From Quercus robur (taxonomy: Eukaryota; Streptophyta; Magnoliopsida; Fagales; Fagaceae): a stretch of DNA of 64,000 nt. The stretch spans positions 19,534,857-19,598,856 of the forward strand of contig NC_065545.1 in NCBI RefSeq assembly GCF_932294415.1, given 5' to 3'. Every line of letters begins with the position of its first letter. Within the stretch, counting starts at the first letter, position 1. This document shows, piece by piece, positions 22,731 through 35,799 of the stretch. The translations under genes and the position numbers were made by a program. A model generated the notes under the pieces. It was not told the DNA's origin. It made no database searches and was given only the letters and a program-made list of their open reading frames with translations.

Positions 22731-25638
22731 TCTTATATATAAAAGTGTCAATGCCCCTACAGTGTTTTGCCATTATGCATCCAACGTTTTTCACTGTTCA
22801 TCTACAGTGCAATTTTGGTGAGTCCCTCTATTTTGTCTTTTTGTGAAGCCAAAACGGTTCGTTTGGTTGAAATGTGAAAACCAAATAAAAAAGAAAAGAA
22901 GAGGAAGGTAGAGATAGAGGGTGAGAGGGCTAGAGAGTTCTGGAATCTGGAACTCTCTCTACCTCTCAACCTCTATTTTTCTCTCTTTCTCAATGTCTAG
23001 AGAATTTTTGGAACGAGAGAGCAAGCCATGGTTGCTAATGGGTTTTTTTTGGACGTTTATGGTGGTATATTGGCCGATCTGAATAGAGCAAAGGGGGATG
23101 GGTAGATCGGAGTGAGGGAAGGCTTTGAGTTGAAAGGTATAATCTTTTGCTTTCTTCCTTTTTGCTTCTATATACTTTGCTTTTATTTATTTATTTCTTT
23201 CTTCCAGATTTTGATATGTGTTATGGGTAGGTGTGGAAATGTTTCTCAAAAAAGCACAAACTCTGTGACTCACCATTTACTTATCTTCTTCTTCTCTCTC
23301 TTTACACATGAAGATTCAAAAAAAAAAAAAAAAAAAAAAAAGTGGAGCTCAAACGCTGTTTGTGATATCTGGGGATTGGTGGATGTGCGAGAGATAGAAG
23401 GTTGCAAGTTTGAAACTCTGTTTTATTTACTTATTTTTTGGTTTTTGGTACTACAAAATCATGGTTTTTGCGAAAATTAGGGACTATTGGTATTAAACGG
23501 AAGGAAATTGAGGATTTTTTGTTTTTGTCTGATTTGAGTTTTTGTATGAAAGTTTGATTTTTTACTCGGATGGGTCAGAATATTTTGTGTTATATGTAGA
23601 TTATATGAATGAAAGTTTGGATTTTTTTTTTAGTTTGATTGGTTGAATTTGTGTTGTGTTTGCTATATGTAGGTGTTCTTTGAATTTATCTTTGTGCATG
23701 GGGTTCACAATTTGGATTTTTACTCAGATTAGATAATTTTGTGTGTTAATATTTGTTATTAGATGTTCTTTTGTCATATCATGTATATAATTATGTATGT
23801 ATATGAATGAAAATTTGGGTTTTTTTTTTATTTTTTATTTTTTTATACTAATATCCGATTAATTTGGTGTATACAGGCGTTCTTTCTGCCGAGTAGGATT
23901 GGTTTTTCATAAATGAATTACTGTAATTTGTAATCTTCAATAGAATGCCTTTTTGGTTGTTGGAGGTAAAGAGATTAGAGGCTCTATCTCTAATTTGAAA
24001 GGGGCCCTTTAGTTTGCCCCAAGCTTCAGTTAGTCGAGGTTTTGGCTAACAACCCACTGTGGTCCTTGAGATGGCACTGTGGTAAAAAAATTTGTGAACT
24101 ATTCTTTATATTTTCATGGTTTTGTTGAATGTTATAGGCTTTTGAGGGTTTTAGATTAGAGGTTTTTGTTTTTGTTCGCACTCACTGTCATCAATCAGAG
24201 GTTTGTGATTCCCTGCACCAAATTCCTAGGCTTCAACAAAGCAAGATTGAGTTGTAATTTGCATGTTTGCTTTGATTTCAAGTTTAAATGCTTAAAACTT
24301 TTAATATATGAAGAACGGGCTTAGTTTATGTTTGTTTTGTGTATAACTAATTGTTTAGATTTTATTTGATATGACTAGGCATGACTTTGTGTAATTGAAC
24401 AATCATCTTGATTCAACCAATGGATGAATTACTATTGTTTATACCCTTATTTTGATTGATCAGAAACCTCTACCTTAATTTTGGCCAAGCAATATGATCA
24501 TTGTTTGATGGTTTATCTTTATGGCTTTGTTTAGAGTTGTATATCCTGTTGTTTATACTTTTTACTCCCCATTGTCTCAATTGTTTATTTTATATTTTTG
24601 TTATATGACTTAGTGGTTTTTCTGTGACTCCCTTGTCAGATAAAGGTAAAATACCACTGTCATTATCAATTTTTAGGTTCCTTTAACAGATTATACTTCT
24701 CCAATGCAAACGAATTAGTTTGCTTACTTGTTCAATTTGAATATTCTTACTGATTGTTTTATTTTTGAATTGCAATGGTTGAACAATTTGTTTAGGAAGA
24801 GAAGCAATGGCAGACTACCTTTTGAAAATGCACATTATAAATTATAGATTTTGCTTTTAGCATTGGCTTGACTAATTACTCTTTAAAATATATTTGTTTC
24901 TCATTTTAAATGATAAAAATGTTAGAATTTAATCAAAGCAAGTCATGATAGAGTCAACGTATCTGTGAATATTTGTAATGGTGCTTTTTAGGTGCATTTG
25001 CACATATGGCACAACTATACACGCTCCTCCAACCACCTCATTCTATTTTCCACCCCTTTATTGCCAACTTTCCCTACAACCACAAGTTCTCTCTTACAAA
25101 ATCTTTTGCGTATTGTGTACAAATATTTTTCATTTGCCATTTCTTTTTTTGGTTTAATATGGATGTATTAGATATCTATTTGTTTTAGATGAGTTGAGTT
25201 TTTATTTCTTTTTTTTGGTGATGTGTTAGATTGAATAGTTTCTTCAAAATGTACTATTATGGCTATAGATTCTTTTGTGTGGTGTTGTGTGTGTGTAAAA
25301 TTGAAATAATTTTGAATCTGCTATTTTCAATTGTAAAATTAAGAAATTGAGGTGCTTCCTTGGTACTGGAAATTGTGTTTGGTGTACATGTATGCTGATT
25401 GACGAAAGCTTCCAATGTTAAATAGCTACTCTAAGTTGAACTCTCTCTTTCTTATGTATAAAAAATAAAATAAAAAAACTAGCTACTCTAAGTCTGTGCA
25501 TAATCAAAATTCTTATATTACTCAAATTAGTATTGTATGAATTATTTATACATGATTTTATACTTTTCAAATAGAAACTTTATTTTAATTTTCTTATCTA
25601 AGAGGCAGCACGTGACTTGCACGTGCCGTCCAAACTAG
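22731..25638 (+). mobile_element. Probable non-autonomous Helitron
   Basis: The 3' end shows a 7-bp stem GCACGTG/CACGTGC (25608-25626) followed by eight bases, then CTAG (25635-25638) and a T, the classic Helitron terminus. The likely 5' end is TCTTATATATAAAAGTG at 22731, although the base before it is T, not the usual A. The interior is T-rich and intron-like, with a purine/pyrimidine-rich block (22890-22990) and a poly(A) run (23320-23341). It has no Rep/helicase. It may carry captured gene pieces; none was recognised. Confidence 0.55.
25437..25479 (+). mobile_element. Tiny retroposon remnant with 14-bp target duplication
   Basis: The exact direct repeat TAGCTACTCTAAGT (25423-25436 and 25480-25493) flanks 43 bp ending in an A-rich tail. 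Long duplications plus an A tail are marks of LINE-driven insertion, so this is probably a strongly 5'-truncated SINE or LINE. Confidence 0.65.
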
Positions 25639-28600
25639 TATTACTAAACATTGGAAAGTTAATGTTGTAATTATCACTTCACCAACCCAGGAAAAAAAAA
25701 TTCCAAGTCTTTACCAGTCTGAATGTCTTATCATGGGCAGCAAGTAATGTGGCTTTCAGTATTAAAGTAAAACATTATGTGCATTGTTCTCTGATTGTCA
25801 CCCCAGTCAAAGAAGTTTCAAAGTCAAAGTCCTGAAGCCATATTACTGAGGATTCAACCACCATCAGGCTGCTTCTTTAATATGATCCTTTATTAGTTAC
25901 ATATAGAAAGAAAAAGAAGAAGAAGGGTAATTAATGTTTTGTTAATATTTTGGAAATTAATGTTTGCAATTGTCACTTCACCAACCCAATCAATCATAGA
26001 TTCGTAAGAGTTAATTCAAGTCTGAATAGGGTTTGACCATTCTGTTGCCAAAAAGGCAAAATTTATGATAAAACAAGGTTGCACACTTGCACTGATTAAA
26101 TAAACACCTATTTTACAATGTTAATTAATTTAGTTTAATTTAAAAATCAAACGTACTGCACCAAGAAATTGTCATAAGTCTAATTAGCTATATGATTTGT
26201 TTAAATAATATATAAGGATAGTTTTGTAAAATGCCATATAATAATAGTTGGAAGAGATAGATCTAAAATGATCTCGAGTTACACTTTATCCTTTGTATTA
26301 AAAATGTACATTAATCTTGTAATTTTTTAGGGTCAATAGGGGTGTTAATTTTGTAAAAATTAGAATCCTTAAAGATACCGAGTCCAACATCTTATAAGGA
26401 TTTTGTATGGTTCCTATTAATAAGATTAATTACAATGTAATTAGTCATCAAAAACTTGAGAGAGAGAGAGAGAGAGAGAGTTGTGAAAATCTTGGAAGAC
26501 AGCATATTTGGTATGAGAAAAGATATACTTGTGCTAATACAAAATACTATAGTAATGAATAATTATCAAGTCGAGTACTAAAGTTCAAAATTACTTCGTC
26601 TTTTTTTTTTTTTTTTTTTTTAACATGATTTGAGTATGAACTTTGAACTCTTTACCAATTTCAATTAGATATTTAAACTTTGAGTATTTTTTGAGCCCAT
26701 TTTTAAAGAACTAAAGCAAATAAAGTGCTTTCTTGCTTCAAGAGTTTTAAAAGAATAAACAGTTACTTTTCTAAATGTCTCAAAATAAGCAAACAAAAAA
26801 AGTCATCAAAAAAGTTGGATTGAAAAAACTCTAACCAACAAAACGTATTATTTGGATTGAAAAAAAGAAGAAGGAAATATATGAATTGAGTTGCTATTTT
26901 GTTTTCTTTTCTATTTTAGAACTTAAAAGTTAAAATAATAAATTAAAAAAAAAAAAATTTATAGAAAAATAAATAAAATGTGTAAATATGTCCCATACCC
27001 TAATATGTAAGTTTTTAAGAGCCACAATAAATGGAGAGGCTACGAAGCGAAGGGTACATGGCAGTGAGGTTATAAATTACCGTACACATTCTTACATGGA
27101 TTTCCTACCACAATTTCTCCTGCGACCTGACTAGTGACCCATCGTGCCCATGGGGTCTACGCATTGAATGTTTCAAGACCTTATCTGAATACATGAGGTC
27201 ATGTTTACGTTATGTTTTTGTCTTACACAGAGGGAGAGAAGAATTGGCAAATTTGCAATTGACCAATGCAACAATTTATATTAAAATAATATTAAATTTA
27301 ATTGCAAAAATTGAAAATTTATCAATTAAAAATTTACCTAAGTTTTATTATTATATAAAAACAAAAAGTTGGGATTTTTTTTCATCTTGGGTAAAAAAGA
27401 AAAAAATATATGGCAATTTTCTTTTGGGTACAAATGATTCAGTTTTTCAATGAGTCTTGTACCAACACGTTAGTCAAATTTCATAGTTTAAATAAATGGA
27501 GAGGGGAGATTTGAATCATATTTATGAGTCATTGAACTATAATTTTTTTATTAGTGGGACTTATTTATGTTCATCTAAAATTAGCATAATGTTTACTGGT
27601 TTTATTTGTTATTTATTTGAAACTGCATTTTTGTTGGACGCAAGGTATTTTTACTAAAAAAATAATTATAATAAATGTTACTACATTGGATTATTGATTA
27701 TTGCAAAATACATTTTTGCCAGCAATAAGGTGGTGGTTCTTGATTTTGTTCTTAATAAAGAACCAAGTATAAAATGAAATATACTTATATAAACAAATTT
27801 CTAATTACACAAGTATACAATTTTCAATAACAAACTAACTACATTAAATTATTTTTAAATTATAATTTTTTTATGTGAAAATAATTAATTCTCTAACATA
27901 AAGTAATATATACTTGGTAATATTTCTCCAATTTCTTCCAAAATAAAAAAATTAAAAAAAAACTAATTCTAACCAATTTTCATTTCTACATATAGGAATC
28001 CCAAAGAATTCTAACACATATTTTTTTTAAGAGAAAACTTAAACACACACAATAGCAGTGATTCGATTGATGACATTGTGGTGACTTTTGGGTCATTATA
28101 GTGATATTGCGATAGTTGAGGACAACAAAGATTTGTTTGGTGACTCATTCCTAAATGAGCAGACATGTGTTGAATTTGTTGATTTGTAATAAAGTAATTC
28201 GTAGGTACTATCAGAGTATAAAAATAGTACTTACTCATCTCACAATTATGGTAAGGTCTATTTATTAAATTTATGGTTAGATGAGTCTACCATGAATATG
28301 AAAGGAAGAGACACTATTTCATTATGCTTCGAGAGTACTTAATAAAGTTTTGACCATACTAAACCACCACACCAAATAAGACAAATAAATAAAAAGAGTT
28401 GCCAGTGTCATCTCTAGTTGAGTAAGAAATTGAAGATCCACAATAGGAGAAAGAACTCAAAGATCATAATTAAGTGAAGAGAAACATAATAGAACAAAAA
28501 AAGGGAAAGAACTCATCAAAAAAAAAAAAGGGAAAGAAAAAATGGCTTGGAAAAAAAAACCGTATGCCTAATGATGTTTGCAAGAATGGGTACCGTAATT

Positions 28601-28718
28601 TGTAACAAAAGCTATAATGAAAATATAAGACTTCAAAAATAGGAAATGGAAAATCCATAATTTAAAAAATATATATATTTTACAGAATTAAAATCAGTGA
28701 TAAAACACATCAATTTTT

Positions 28719-28764
<46 letters not shown>

Positions 28765-29002
28765 CATTTTACCCAAACGGCTAGATTTGCATGCTTTTCG
28801 AAGTATGAGCTAATTTCGCATGTCTTCTACATCCTAAATAATTCTAAAGTGTCACACTCACACTCACGCTCCCTTTGCAATTTACCGTTAAAGCAGCACT
28901 TCACCACCCGTTTGAACGTGCATATGACTTCGTGCATGTTTGCCTTTGACTTTTTCTTTTCGTTTCTTTTTTATTTTGTCTTTCTTTTTCTTATTTTTGC
29001 AG
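25639..29002. other. AT-rich spacer, no gene seen
   Basis: Contains a (GA)n run at 26458-26480, a T-run near 26600-26622 and a 40-base A-run at 28724-28763. Short open stretches (for example 27193-27453) have no recognisable domain and biased composition. Confidence 0.5.
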
Positions 29003-29275
29003 GGAGTCAATTCTGTACCGGCCAATTTCGGACAATACCGAAGTTTTGTAATTTTTGTTAGGCAAAATGATAATTTATTTGCATTAATTTATTAGTACTA
29101 TTTGTTTTCTTAGTATGTAATGGTAACTTTTAAGCTTTCTATTTTTTATATTGTATTTTTTTTTCTTATAATTGATACTAAAATCTAAAATCATAAATAA
29201 TTAGTTCTGAATTGAGGAAATGTTTTATGATAAACTTTTATATTTATTATAATATATATATATATATATACACAC

Positions 29276-29314
<39 letters not shown>

Positions 29315-29438
29315 TTTATTTATTTATAAATATAAAAAATAGCGGTAAACTCGAAACGGTACACCGGTATTGACCAGTGTCCGAAATATATCGCACCGCT
29401 GGCCAAACCGATACAGCCTCCAGTATGGTATTGACTCC
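29003..29438. mobile_element. Terminal-inverted-repeat element, possible MITE
   Basis: GGAGTCAATTCTGTACCGG at the left and the complement of CCAGTATGGTATTGACTCC at the right form imperfect inverted ends. The interior has a long AT/AC microsatellite (29251-29330). No convincing target duplication was seen, so the superfamily is not assigned. Confidence 0.45.
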
Positions 29439-30183
29439 TTTGTTACTTTGCCTTTCTTGTTGATTTGTTATATTATTTCACTTTTTATATGTACAGTTAT
29501 AATTTATTGTATGTTAACCCATTTTTTTAGAATAAACGAATAAAAATAAATTCTACAAAAACAACAAGAGTTTTTCAGGTCATCTGGCTTATATACAACA
29601 TTTTAAAGTTTTAATTTTTAAATTTTTTTAATAAGTACAATTGTATTTTTATCAAACTTACTGTACGATAATAAACTAATTAAAATAAATTATACCAAAA
29701 AAAACTTTATTAGGAAACTTACACATCTAAGGTGGGATATATTTGTGATGGAATTCTCTCAAACCTTTATAGAATAGAATAAAAATCTTTATTTTCAAGA
29801 AAATAAATGTGTGTTTGGATGAGTTTATTTTGCTTCAAAAATAAGGTATAAAAAATGCAACTACAACTTTTTTTTTTTTCCTTAAAAAGGCTTAGAAAGC
29901 TATCCTTATCAAAATAAGCAGGGACGACAATGGATTGGGCTTTGTGGAATTTATGACCCATCCCCACCCTAATGGTAAGACATTTTAATTTTAATTTATT
30001 TTTTATTAATGGATTTGGGGTGAGTTTGAGTTTACATTTCTAAAATCGTTAAGATTTTAACGAATTTGTATTTTATACGTTAGGTACCTGTACACAACTC
30101 TATTATTAATAAAATATCCTATATTAATTTTTTGAAGACAAAAAAATTTGGGTTTTTATAATCAAACTAAGTGTGCCTCACTT

Positions 30184-30194
30184 GTGTGTTTGTT

Positions 30195-30229
<35 letters not shown>

Positions 30230-30571
30230 AAAAAGAAAAAGAATGGGTAACTATCCCACATTGCTTAAAAAAATGTGTTGTGTGTAGTATAACTGGATTC
30301 ACTTTCCCTTAAAAGTTACCATGACTTTTGAGTGGATTTATGGTATGCTTTTATGTTAGAACCCTTTCTTTCTTCCTTGTATGTATGTGTTTGTTTCTTA
30401 AAAAAAAAAAAGGTAATTGTCCCACATTACTTTAAAATAGTGTGTTATGTGTAGTATAATTTACCCCACTTTCCTTTAAAAGTTACCATGACTTTTGAGT
30501 GGAATTGTAGTGTGTCTTTGTGTTGAAATCTATTTTCCTCTTCCTTGTGTGTGAGTTTGTTTCTCAAAAAA
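30184..30571 (+). mobile_element. Multimeric SINE-like retroposon
   Basis: An exact 15-bp direct repeat AAGTGTGCCTCACTT flanks it (30169-30183 and 30572-30586). Inside is a tail fragment ending in a 30-odd-base A run, then two similar units (about 30243-30411 and 30412-30571). Both carry TCCCACATT and AAAGTTACCATGACTTTTGAGTGGA and end GTTTGTTTCT(T/C) plus an A run. One target duplication around several A-tailed units suggests they inserted as one multimer. Confidence 0.7.
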
Positions 30572-31099
30572 AAGTGTGCCTCACTTTTTCTATTAAAATA
30601 TAAATCAATTGAGTGTAAAAGTTCTTATTAATCCTTTATTTCGTTAAATAATGTTTTAGATATTCAATTTTAGGTTAGCTCAATCTGATTTGACCTATTT
30701 GACCAACTTGATAAGATTACATGAGAGTTTGGCAAAGTTTTTGATAGAATTCCTGAAATTAATGGGGTTTGGTGAAAGTTTAATATACAAAATAATAATA
30801 TTTTATTATGATGATAAAGATCAATTATCATAAAACATGTCATATGTTACAATTATATTATATCGATAAAAATTTATATAAAAAAAATAGTTGAACGGCA
30901 TATGTAGTCCTTAACAATTAACCTTTATTTCGAAACCATTCTTTTAAATTTAAAAGTTTTACTCTAGTCCTTATACTTGAAAATTATTTTAAAAACATCC
31001 TTATCATCGTCATATCAGTTAAAAATATTGATATAGCAAACATAATTCATGCCTAATTAAATTATATTGGTTTCATGAATTCGCTCAACACTCAACAGT

Positions 31100-31630
31100 G
31101 CTCTCCAAAACAACCCATTTTTGCCCAATGGGGCTTGTACAGGTGCAAGGGGACTTGACCTGGTAGCCCAACCCACCTCCCATCCCCACTTCGGACCTTT
31201 AGCCTTGACCCGGACACCTTAGGACCCAATTTGTCCAAGAGTTGAAATAAGACCACGCCACTTCCACCTTCCTGACGAAGTGTTCACTTTGAGATTATAG
31301 AATTGGACCCCCATTCGCACTAGTAAAGGGGAGTAATCATAACTCCTCCACTTATCCTAGCCTATAAATAGGAGAAGAGAATGAGGAAAATGGGATTGGT
31401 AATTCTGAAGAGAATAGAGAAGGGGAAGAGAACAATTATTCTGAGGAAGAAAGAGAGTGATATTTTGAGGTAAAGAGAAGAGTTGGAAGAAACAGGAGTG
31501 TACTTAAGTTGCCGAGCGTAGGACCACTCATAGTAGGAAACCCAAAGCCTACAATACAAGTAAAGGTTGAGCCCAACAACCATATTTTGGATACCCACAA
31601 GGCTGATACCAAAATGATAAACCCCACATA
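31100..31630 (+). repeat. LTR-like segment with TATA box
   Basis: Unlike its AT-rich surroundings this block is CCC/GGG-rich. It contains CCTATAAATAGGAGAAG (about 31361-31377), which resembles a retrotransposon U3/R junction. No ends, second copy or target duplication were found. Confidence 0.35.
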
Positions 31631-31656
31631 AATTGCATCACTCCTTATTCATGTTT

Positions 31657-31807
31657 TTTTAGAGCACTTCAACTTATGACGTTCGTTTTTTATAATAGTT
31701 TTTTATCATCAGACTAATACACCAATCAAATTTTGGTGTAAGTGGGGATTGAATCTTAGATTTCTTATTCAACCATCAGAAACTTTACTAGTTGAGTTAA
31801 CTGAAAC
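31657..31807 (-). mobile_element. tRNA-derived SINE
   Basis: An exact 19-bp target duplication TCACTCCTTATTCATGTTT flanks it (31638-31656 and 31808-31826). On the minus strand it starts GTTTCAGTTAACTCAACTAG (A-box-like). It has GATTCAATCCCCAC, a good RNA polymerase III B box (about 31748-31761), and ends in an A tail. Confidence 0.82.
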
Positions 31808-32435
31808 TCACTCCTTATTCATGTTTATTTTCTCTTGTTTACAACCAAATAGGGAAATGAACTATTTTCTCTTTTCTTTTCTTTCTTTCCTTCCAACCAA
31901 TCAATGTCTTTGTATTTTTTTTCCTATACATCAATAGATAAGGGTGTGGAGATTTGAATTATGAATATTTTTACTAGAAACACCAATAAATGCTTATTAA
32001 GATTGAACTGCAAAATTCTTAAGCTTAACAATCAAATAGTGTGTTCGTGTTTACTAATTAGAGCTTTTAGTCTCACTTTAAAATCACACATGAGTAACAC
32101 TATACACACAACAATTTTTAAAACAATTGAGTTTCATTGATTTTCATCACTTGATTCCCAAAAAAATAAAAAATAAAACTTGCATTAGACAAAATGACTA
32201 TCGACAAAAATGGCACGCCAAGCCGTATAGATTGCGTGTAACAGTAATAGAGAAGAACAGCGCGTGTACCAAAATCATGTAGGAGAGCAGGTACGCTTAG
32301 CCAGTTTAGCCCGCCTCTCTCACCAATAATTCTCTCTCAGACAAAAAAATAAAAATAGAAATAAAAACAAATTCACTGCTTATTAAAGCACGGTCCATTC
32401 CCAAATTTCAGAGTCACCCTTAAAGTTTCAACCCA

Positions 32436-32472
32436 TCTATCTCTCTGTCTCTCTTTCTCTCTCTCTCTCTCA
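32436..32472 (+). repeat. (CT)n tract in the BPM leader
   Basis: A pyrimidine-rich run ends about 170 bp before the BPM start codon. Such tracts are common in plant promoters and 5' leaders; a regulatory role is not shown. Confidence 0.6.
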
Positions 32473-32640
32473 AAATTGAAGCTTTGAGAAACATAAATAG
32501 CCACACAAATCGATCAAACCCTAGATTTTCTCACCAACCAAACACCCTACTTTCCCGAGAAAAGAAAATCATAACACCTCTGTTTCCCCTCAAATTGAGC
32601 TCCGAGATCGCGATCCTCGCGCCGCGGCGAAAAAAGAAAA

Positions 32641-35382
32641 ATGGGACGGGTTTTCAGGGAAAACCCTAATTCGAGGCCGATATTCCCGTGTTGCGAGTCC
32701 ACGTTGGCGAATTCGTCTTCGTCTTCTTCGTCTTGCTCGACGCCGACCACGACGACGTCGACCTCGATGACCGAGACGGTGAATGGGTCCCACCAGTTCA
32801 AGATCTCGGGGTACTCGCTCTCGAAAGGCATGGGGATCGGAAAGTACGTGGCGTCCGATACTTTCGTCGTCGGCGGGTACTCTTGGGCGATCTATTTTTA
32901 CCCGGACGGTAAGAGTTTGGAGGACAATGCTACGTACGTTTCGCTTTTTATAGCTTTGGCGAGCGAAGGCACTGATGTGAGAGCGCTTTTTGAATTGACG
33001 CTTTTGGATCAGAGTGGGAAAGAGAGGCATAAGGTTCATACCCATTTCGGGAGAACTCCGGATAGTGGGCCTTACACGCTCAAATATCGCGGCAGCATGT
33101 GGTAATTGATAGTTCTTGTTTAATTTCTTGGTCGTTTTTCGATGATCTTGATGATAATTGTTATGATTATGATGCTGTTTTTTTTTGTTTGTGTATTGGT
33201 TCTTGGTGGTTATATGTTTTTCTTGATATTTGGGTGTAGTTTGATTGTATAGTTACGAAAAAAAGAAAAAGAAAATCTATTTAATGATGTATTAAATGCA
33301 CTTTAAGACATGATAAATGTGGGTAGTTGTATAGAAACCAATGGCATGATTAGGAATTGTGAAGTAATAGCAATTGGCTATTTACTTTATTTGTTTTGGA
33401 ATTGGAAGTTTTCATTTTGAAAGAGGTCAATATGTACAAGTGGCGGTGGTATGCTTGTTGAATTTGATAGATAACGGGTTTTCTTGGCTTGAATTCTAGC
33501 ATTGAGCTAGGATTTTTGGTGTAAAGATGCAATTTCTTGGCAAATTTCTTGTTCAAAATTTGTGTGTATTACTTGAATCGATAATGCCTTTACATGAACT
33601 ATTTTCCACCTCCTATCGTGTTATGCTTATAACCTGCATCCAATCATTTTTTAGGTGTATACCTTTTGCCCAAGTTCTCGTTTAATGTAATTGAGTGGCA
33701 AGTGTGGTATGATAATTTTTTTGTTGGATGCTGCAGGGGTTACAAACGGTTTTTCAAAAGAACTGCTTTAGAGACATCAGACTACCTCAAGGATGATTGC
33801 CTCTCGGTTAACTGTAGTGTAGGCGTTGTGAGATCATATACCGAGGGTCCTAAGATCTACTCTATTGCAGTACCATCTTCTAACATTGGTCTGAATTTTG
33901 GGCAGCTACTGGAAACTGGAAAGGGAACAGATGTGAATTTTGAAGTTGATGGAGAAACTTTTGCTGCTCATAAATTGGTACTTGCAACTCGCTCACCTGT
34001 ATTTAGAGCCCAATTATTTGGTCCAATGAGGGATCAGAATACCCAGTGTATAAAAGTTGAAGACATGGAGGCTCCTGTTTTTAAGGTTGGGAAAAAATAC
34101 CCTTCTATATTGGGGTTTCTATTTCATCTGGTAGTTAATACTTAGCATTGGGGTTCTTCATATTAACTGTTTACACTTCAGTTTTTTTCCCATAATAGTT
34201 ATTTTCCAATATTTCTCTTAGTTATTTTTCCCTTTACTTTTCCAAGCTCAGCCTCACTCTTGGGGATAGTAAATTTAACCTAGAAAGATATTTATGTTAA
34301 ATGTTTATAATTGTTATCTAACCTCATGTGCCATAATGCAGGCTTTGCTTCATTTTATGTATTGGGACTCCCTACCTGACATGCAAGAGCTTACTGGTTT
34401 AAACACAACATGGGCTTCTACTTTGATGGCACAGCATCTGCTTGCAGCTGCAGATCGTTATGGTCTTGAAAGACTGAGGGTGCTATGTGAAGCCAATCTC
34501 TGTGAAGGTGTTGCCATAAACACTGTAGCAACAACGTTAGCTTTGGCGGAGCAGCATCACTGTTTCCAGCTGAAAGCTGTGTGTCTCAAATTTGTTGCAC
34601 TGCCTGAAAATCTGAGAGGTGAGTCATTTTTTTCCTTGAAGATTTTTTAATATTATGAAAAGTTTGAATAAGTAAGATTTATTGATGGAAATTGTTGACA
34701 ATAAAGAGGCCATACTATAATCAGTGACTTGGATAATCAACTTCTTGCTAATTGAAATTAATCATTCATCAACTAATGAGTCCTAATATTTTAAGACTGT
34801 CTCATCTCTTTGGAGAAGGCATCTCATGCATATGGCTTATGCAGCACCACCCCTTGCACACCACACACTCACATGTTGTGATTTGAGGACCTTAATGTTA
34901 ATGGTCAGCATAAAGGTGAAATAAGCTACATCCCTCTCACAGGTATCCCAATATGTTTGTTAGGACCCTAATGTTATCAACTTATTACTGTTAAATAAGG
35001 TGAAAGTCTCATCCATTTTGTAAGCAACTAGTGCGTCTGCAGGGTATTGAGAAGCTATGCCAAGCAATCCTATAATTGTCTTGGATCTTAGGAAGACATT
35101 TTGTAAATTTAGTTATAATCAAGTGGGTTTCAAAGTGTTTTTGTTGTCTGGATTTTTATTCTAATGTTGGCTGCAGCTTATTCTCTTTTTCTTTCTCCCC
35201 CAGCTGTGATGCAGACAGATGGCTTTGAATACTTGAAGCAAAGCTGCCCTACTGTCTTGACTGAACTCTTGGAGTATGTGGCTAGAGTTAGTGAACACTC
35301 TGTCATCCTATGCAGGCATGGAAATGAAGCTATCCTCGACGGCAGTGATGTCAATGGCAGGCGGGTGAAGCAAAGGCTATAG
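32641..35382 (+). CDS. BPM: BTB/POZ-MATH (BPM) protein, CUL3 adaptor
   Basis: Four exons: 32641-33101, 33737-34085, 34342-34618 and 35204-35382. All introns are GT-AG and the frame joins to 421 residues, usual for plant BPM proteins. The N-terminus [13 protein letters not shown] and a Ser/Thr-rich stretch precede the MATH domain (about residues 45-175; [26 protein letters not shown]). The BTB domain follows (about 205-325; [20 protein letters not shown]), then a BACK-like C-terminus ending [13 protein letters not shown]. Known plant BPMs bring substrates such as HD-ZIP and MYB factors to CUL3 ubiquitin ligases; the MATH domain binds substrate and BTB binds CUL3. The gene looks intact. It most resembles the BPM5/BPM6 group, from memory. 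Confidence 0.95.
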
Positions 35383-35686
35383 TGATCAGGCTTCCACTAT
35401 TCTTTGTAGCCAAAAATTGAAAAAGATAAAAACAATAATGTTTTCTAGATATAGAAACCAACTTCTAGCTTTTAGCTTTTCACTTGTAAGCGAATGTAAA
35501 TTTGTTGTTCATTTGTTGTTCATGGAAAAGCTTGTAATGTGTAAGTTTCCACTTGCAGTATGCCATTTCCTCTCCCCCCTCTTCCCATAGTACTTTCTTT
35601 CCTTGTGTTTTTTGTTTTGGTGTTTTCTTTTTTGGTAGAACTATATTTGTGCGATTAAAATTTGGATCACCGTTGTGTTAGATTGC

Positions 35687-35727
35687 AATGTATTTCAGTT
35701 CTGGATAATTTTCTCATCACAGTTAAT

Positions 35728-35763
<36 letters not shown>

Positions 35764-35798
35764 ACAATGTATTTCAGTTCTGGATAATTTTCTCATCA
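35687..35798 (+). repeat. 33-bp duplication flanking a (CT)n microsatellite
   Basis: AATGTATTTCAGTTCTGG plus the next 15 bases occurs at 35687-35719 and 35766-35798. A (CT)n run (about 35729-35759) lies between. It is in or just past the BPM 3' untranslated region. Confidence 0.85.
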
Positions 35799-35799
35799 A

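Noticed and set aside
27193-27453. 86-codon open frame in AT-rich DNA
   Set aside because: Composition-driven Lys/Ile/Asn-rich sequence with no similarity or gene context.
31100-31630. Complete solo LTR around the TATA box at 31361
   Set aside because: No TG...CA ends with flanking duplication could be fixed, so only an LTR-like segment is listed.
32590-33045. Minus-strand open frame of 151 codons, Arg-rich
   Set aside because: It is antisense to BPM exon 1 and reflects that exon's codon composition.
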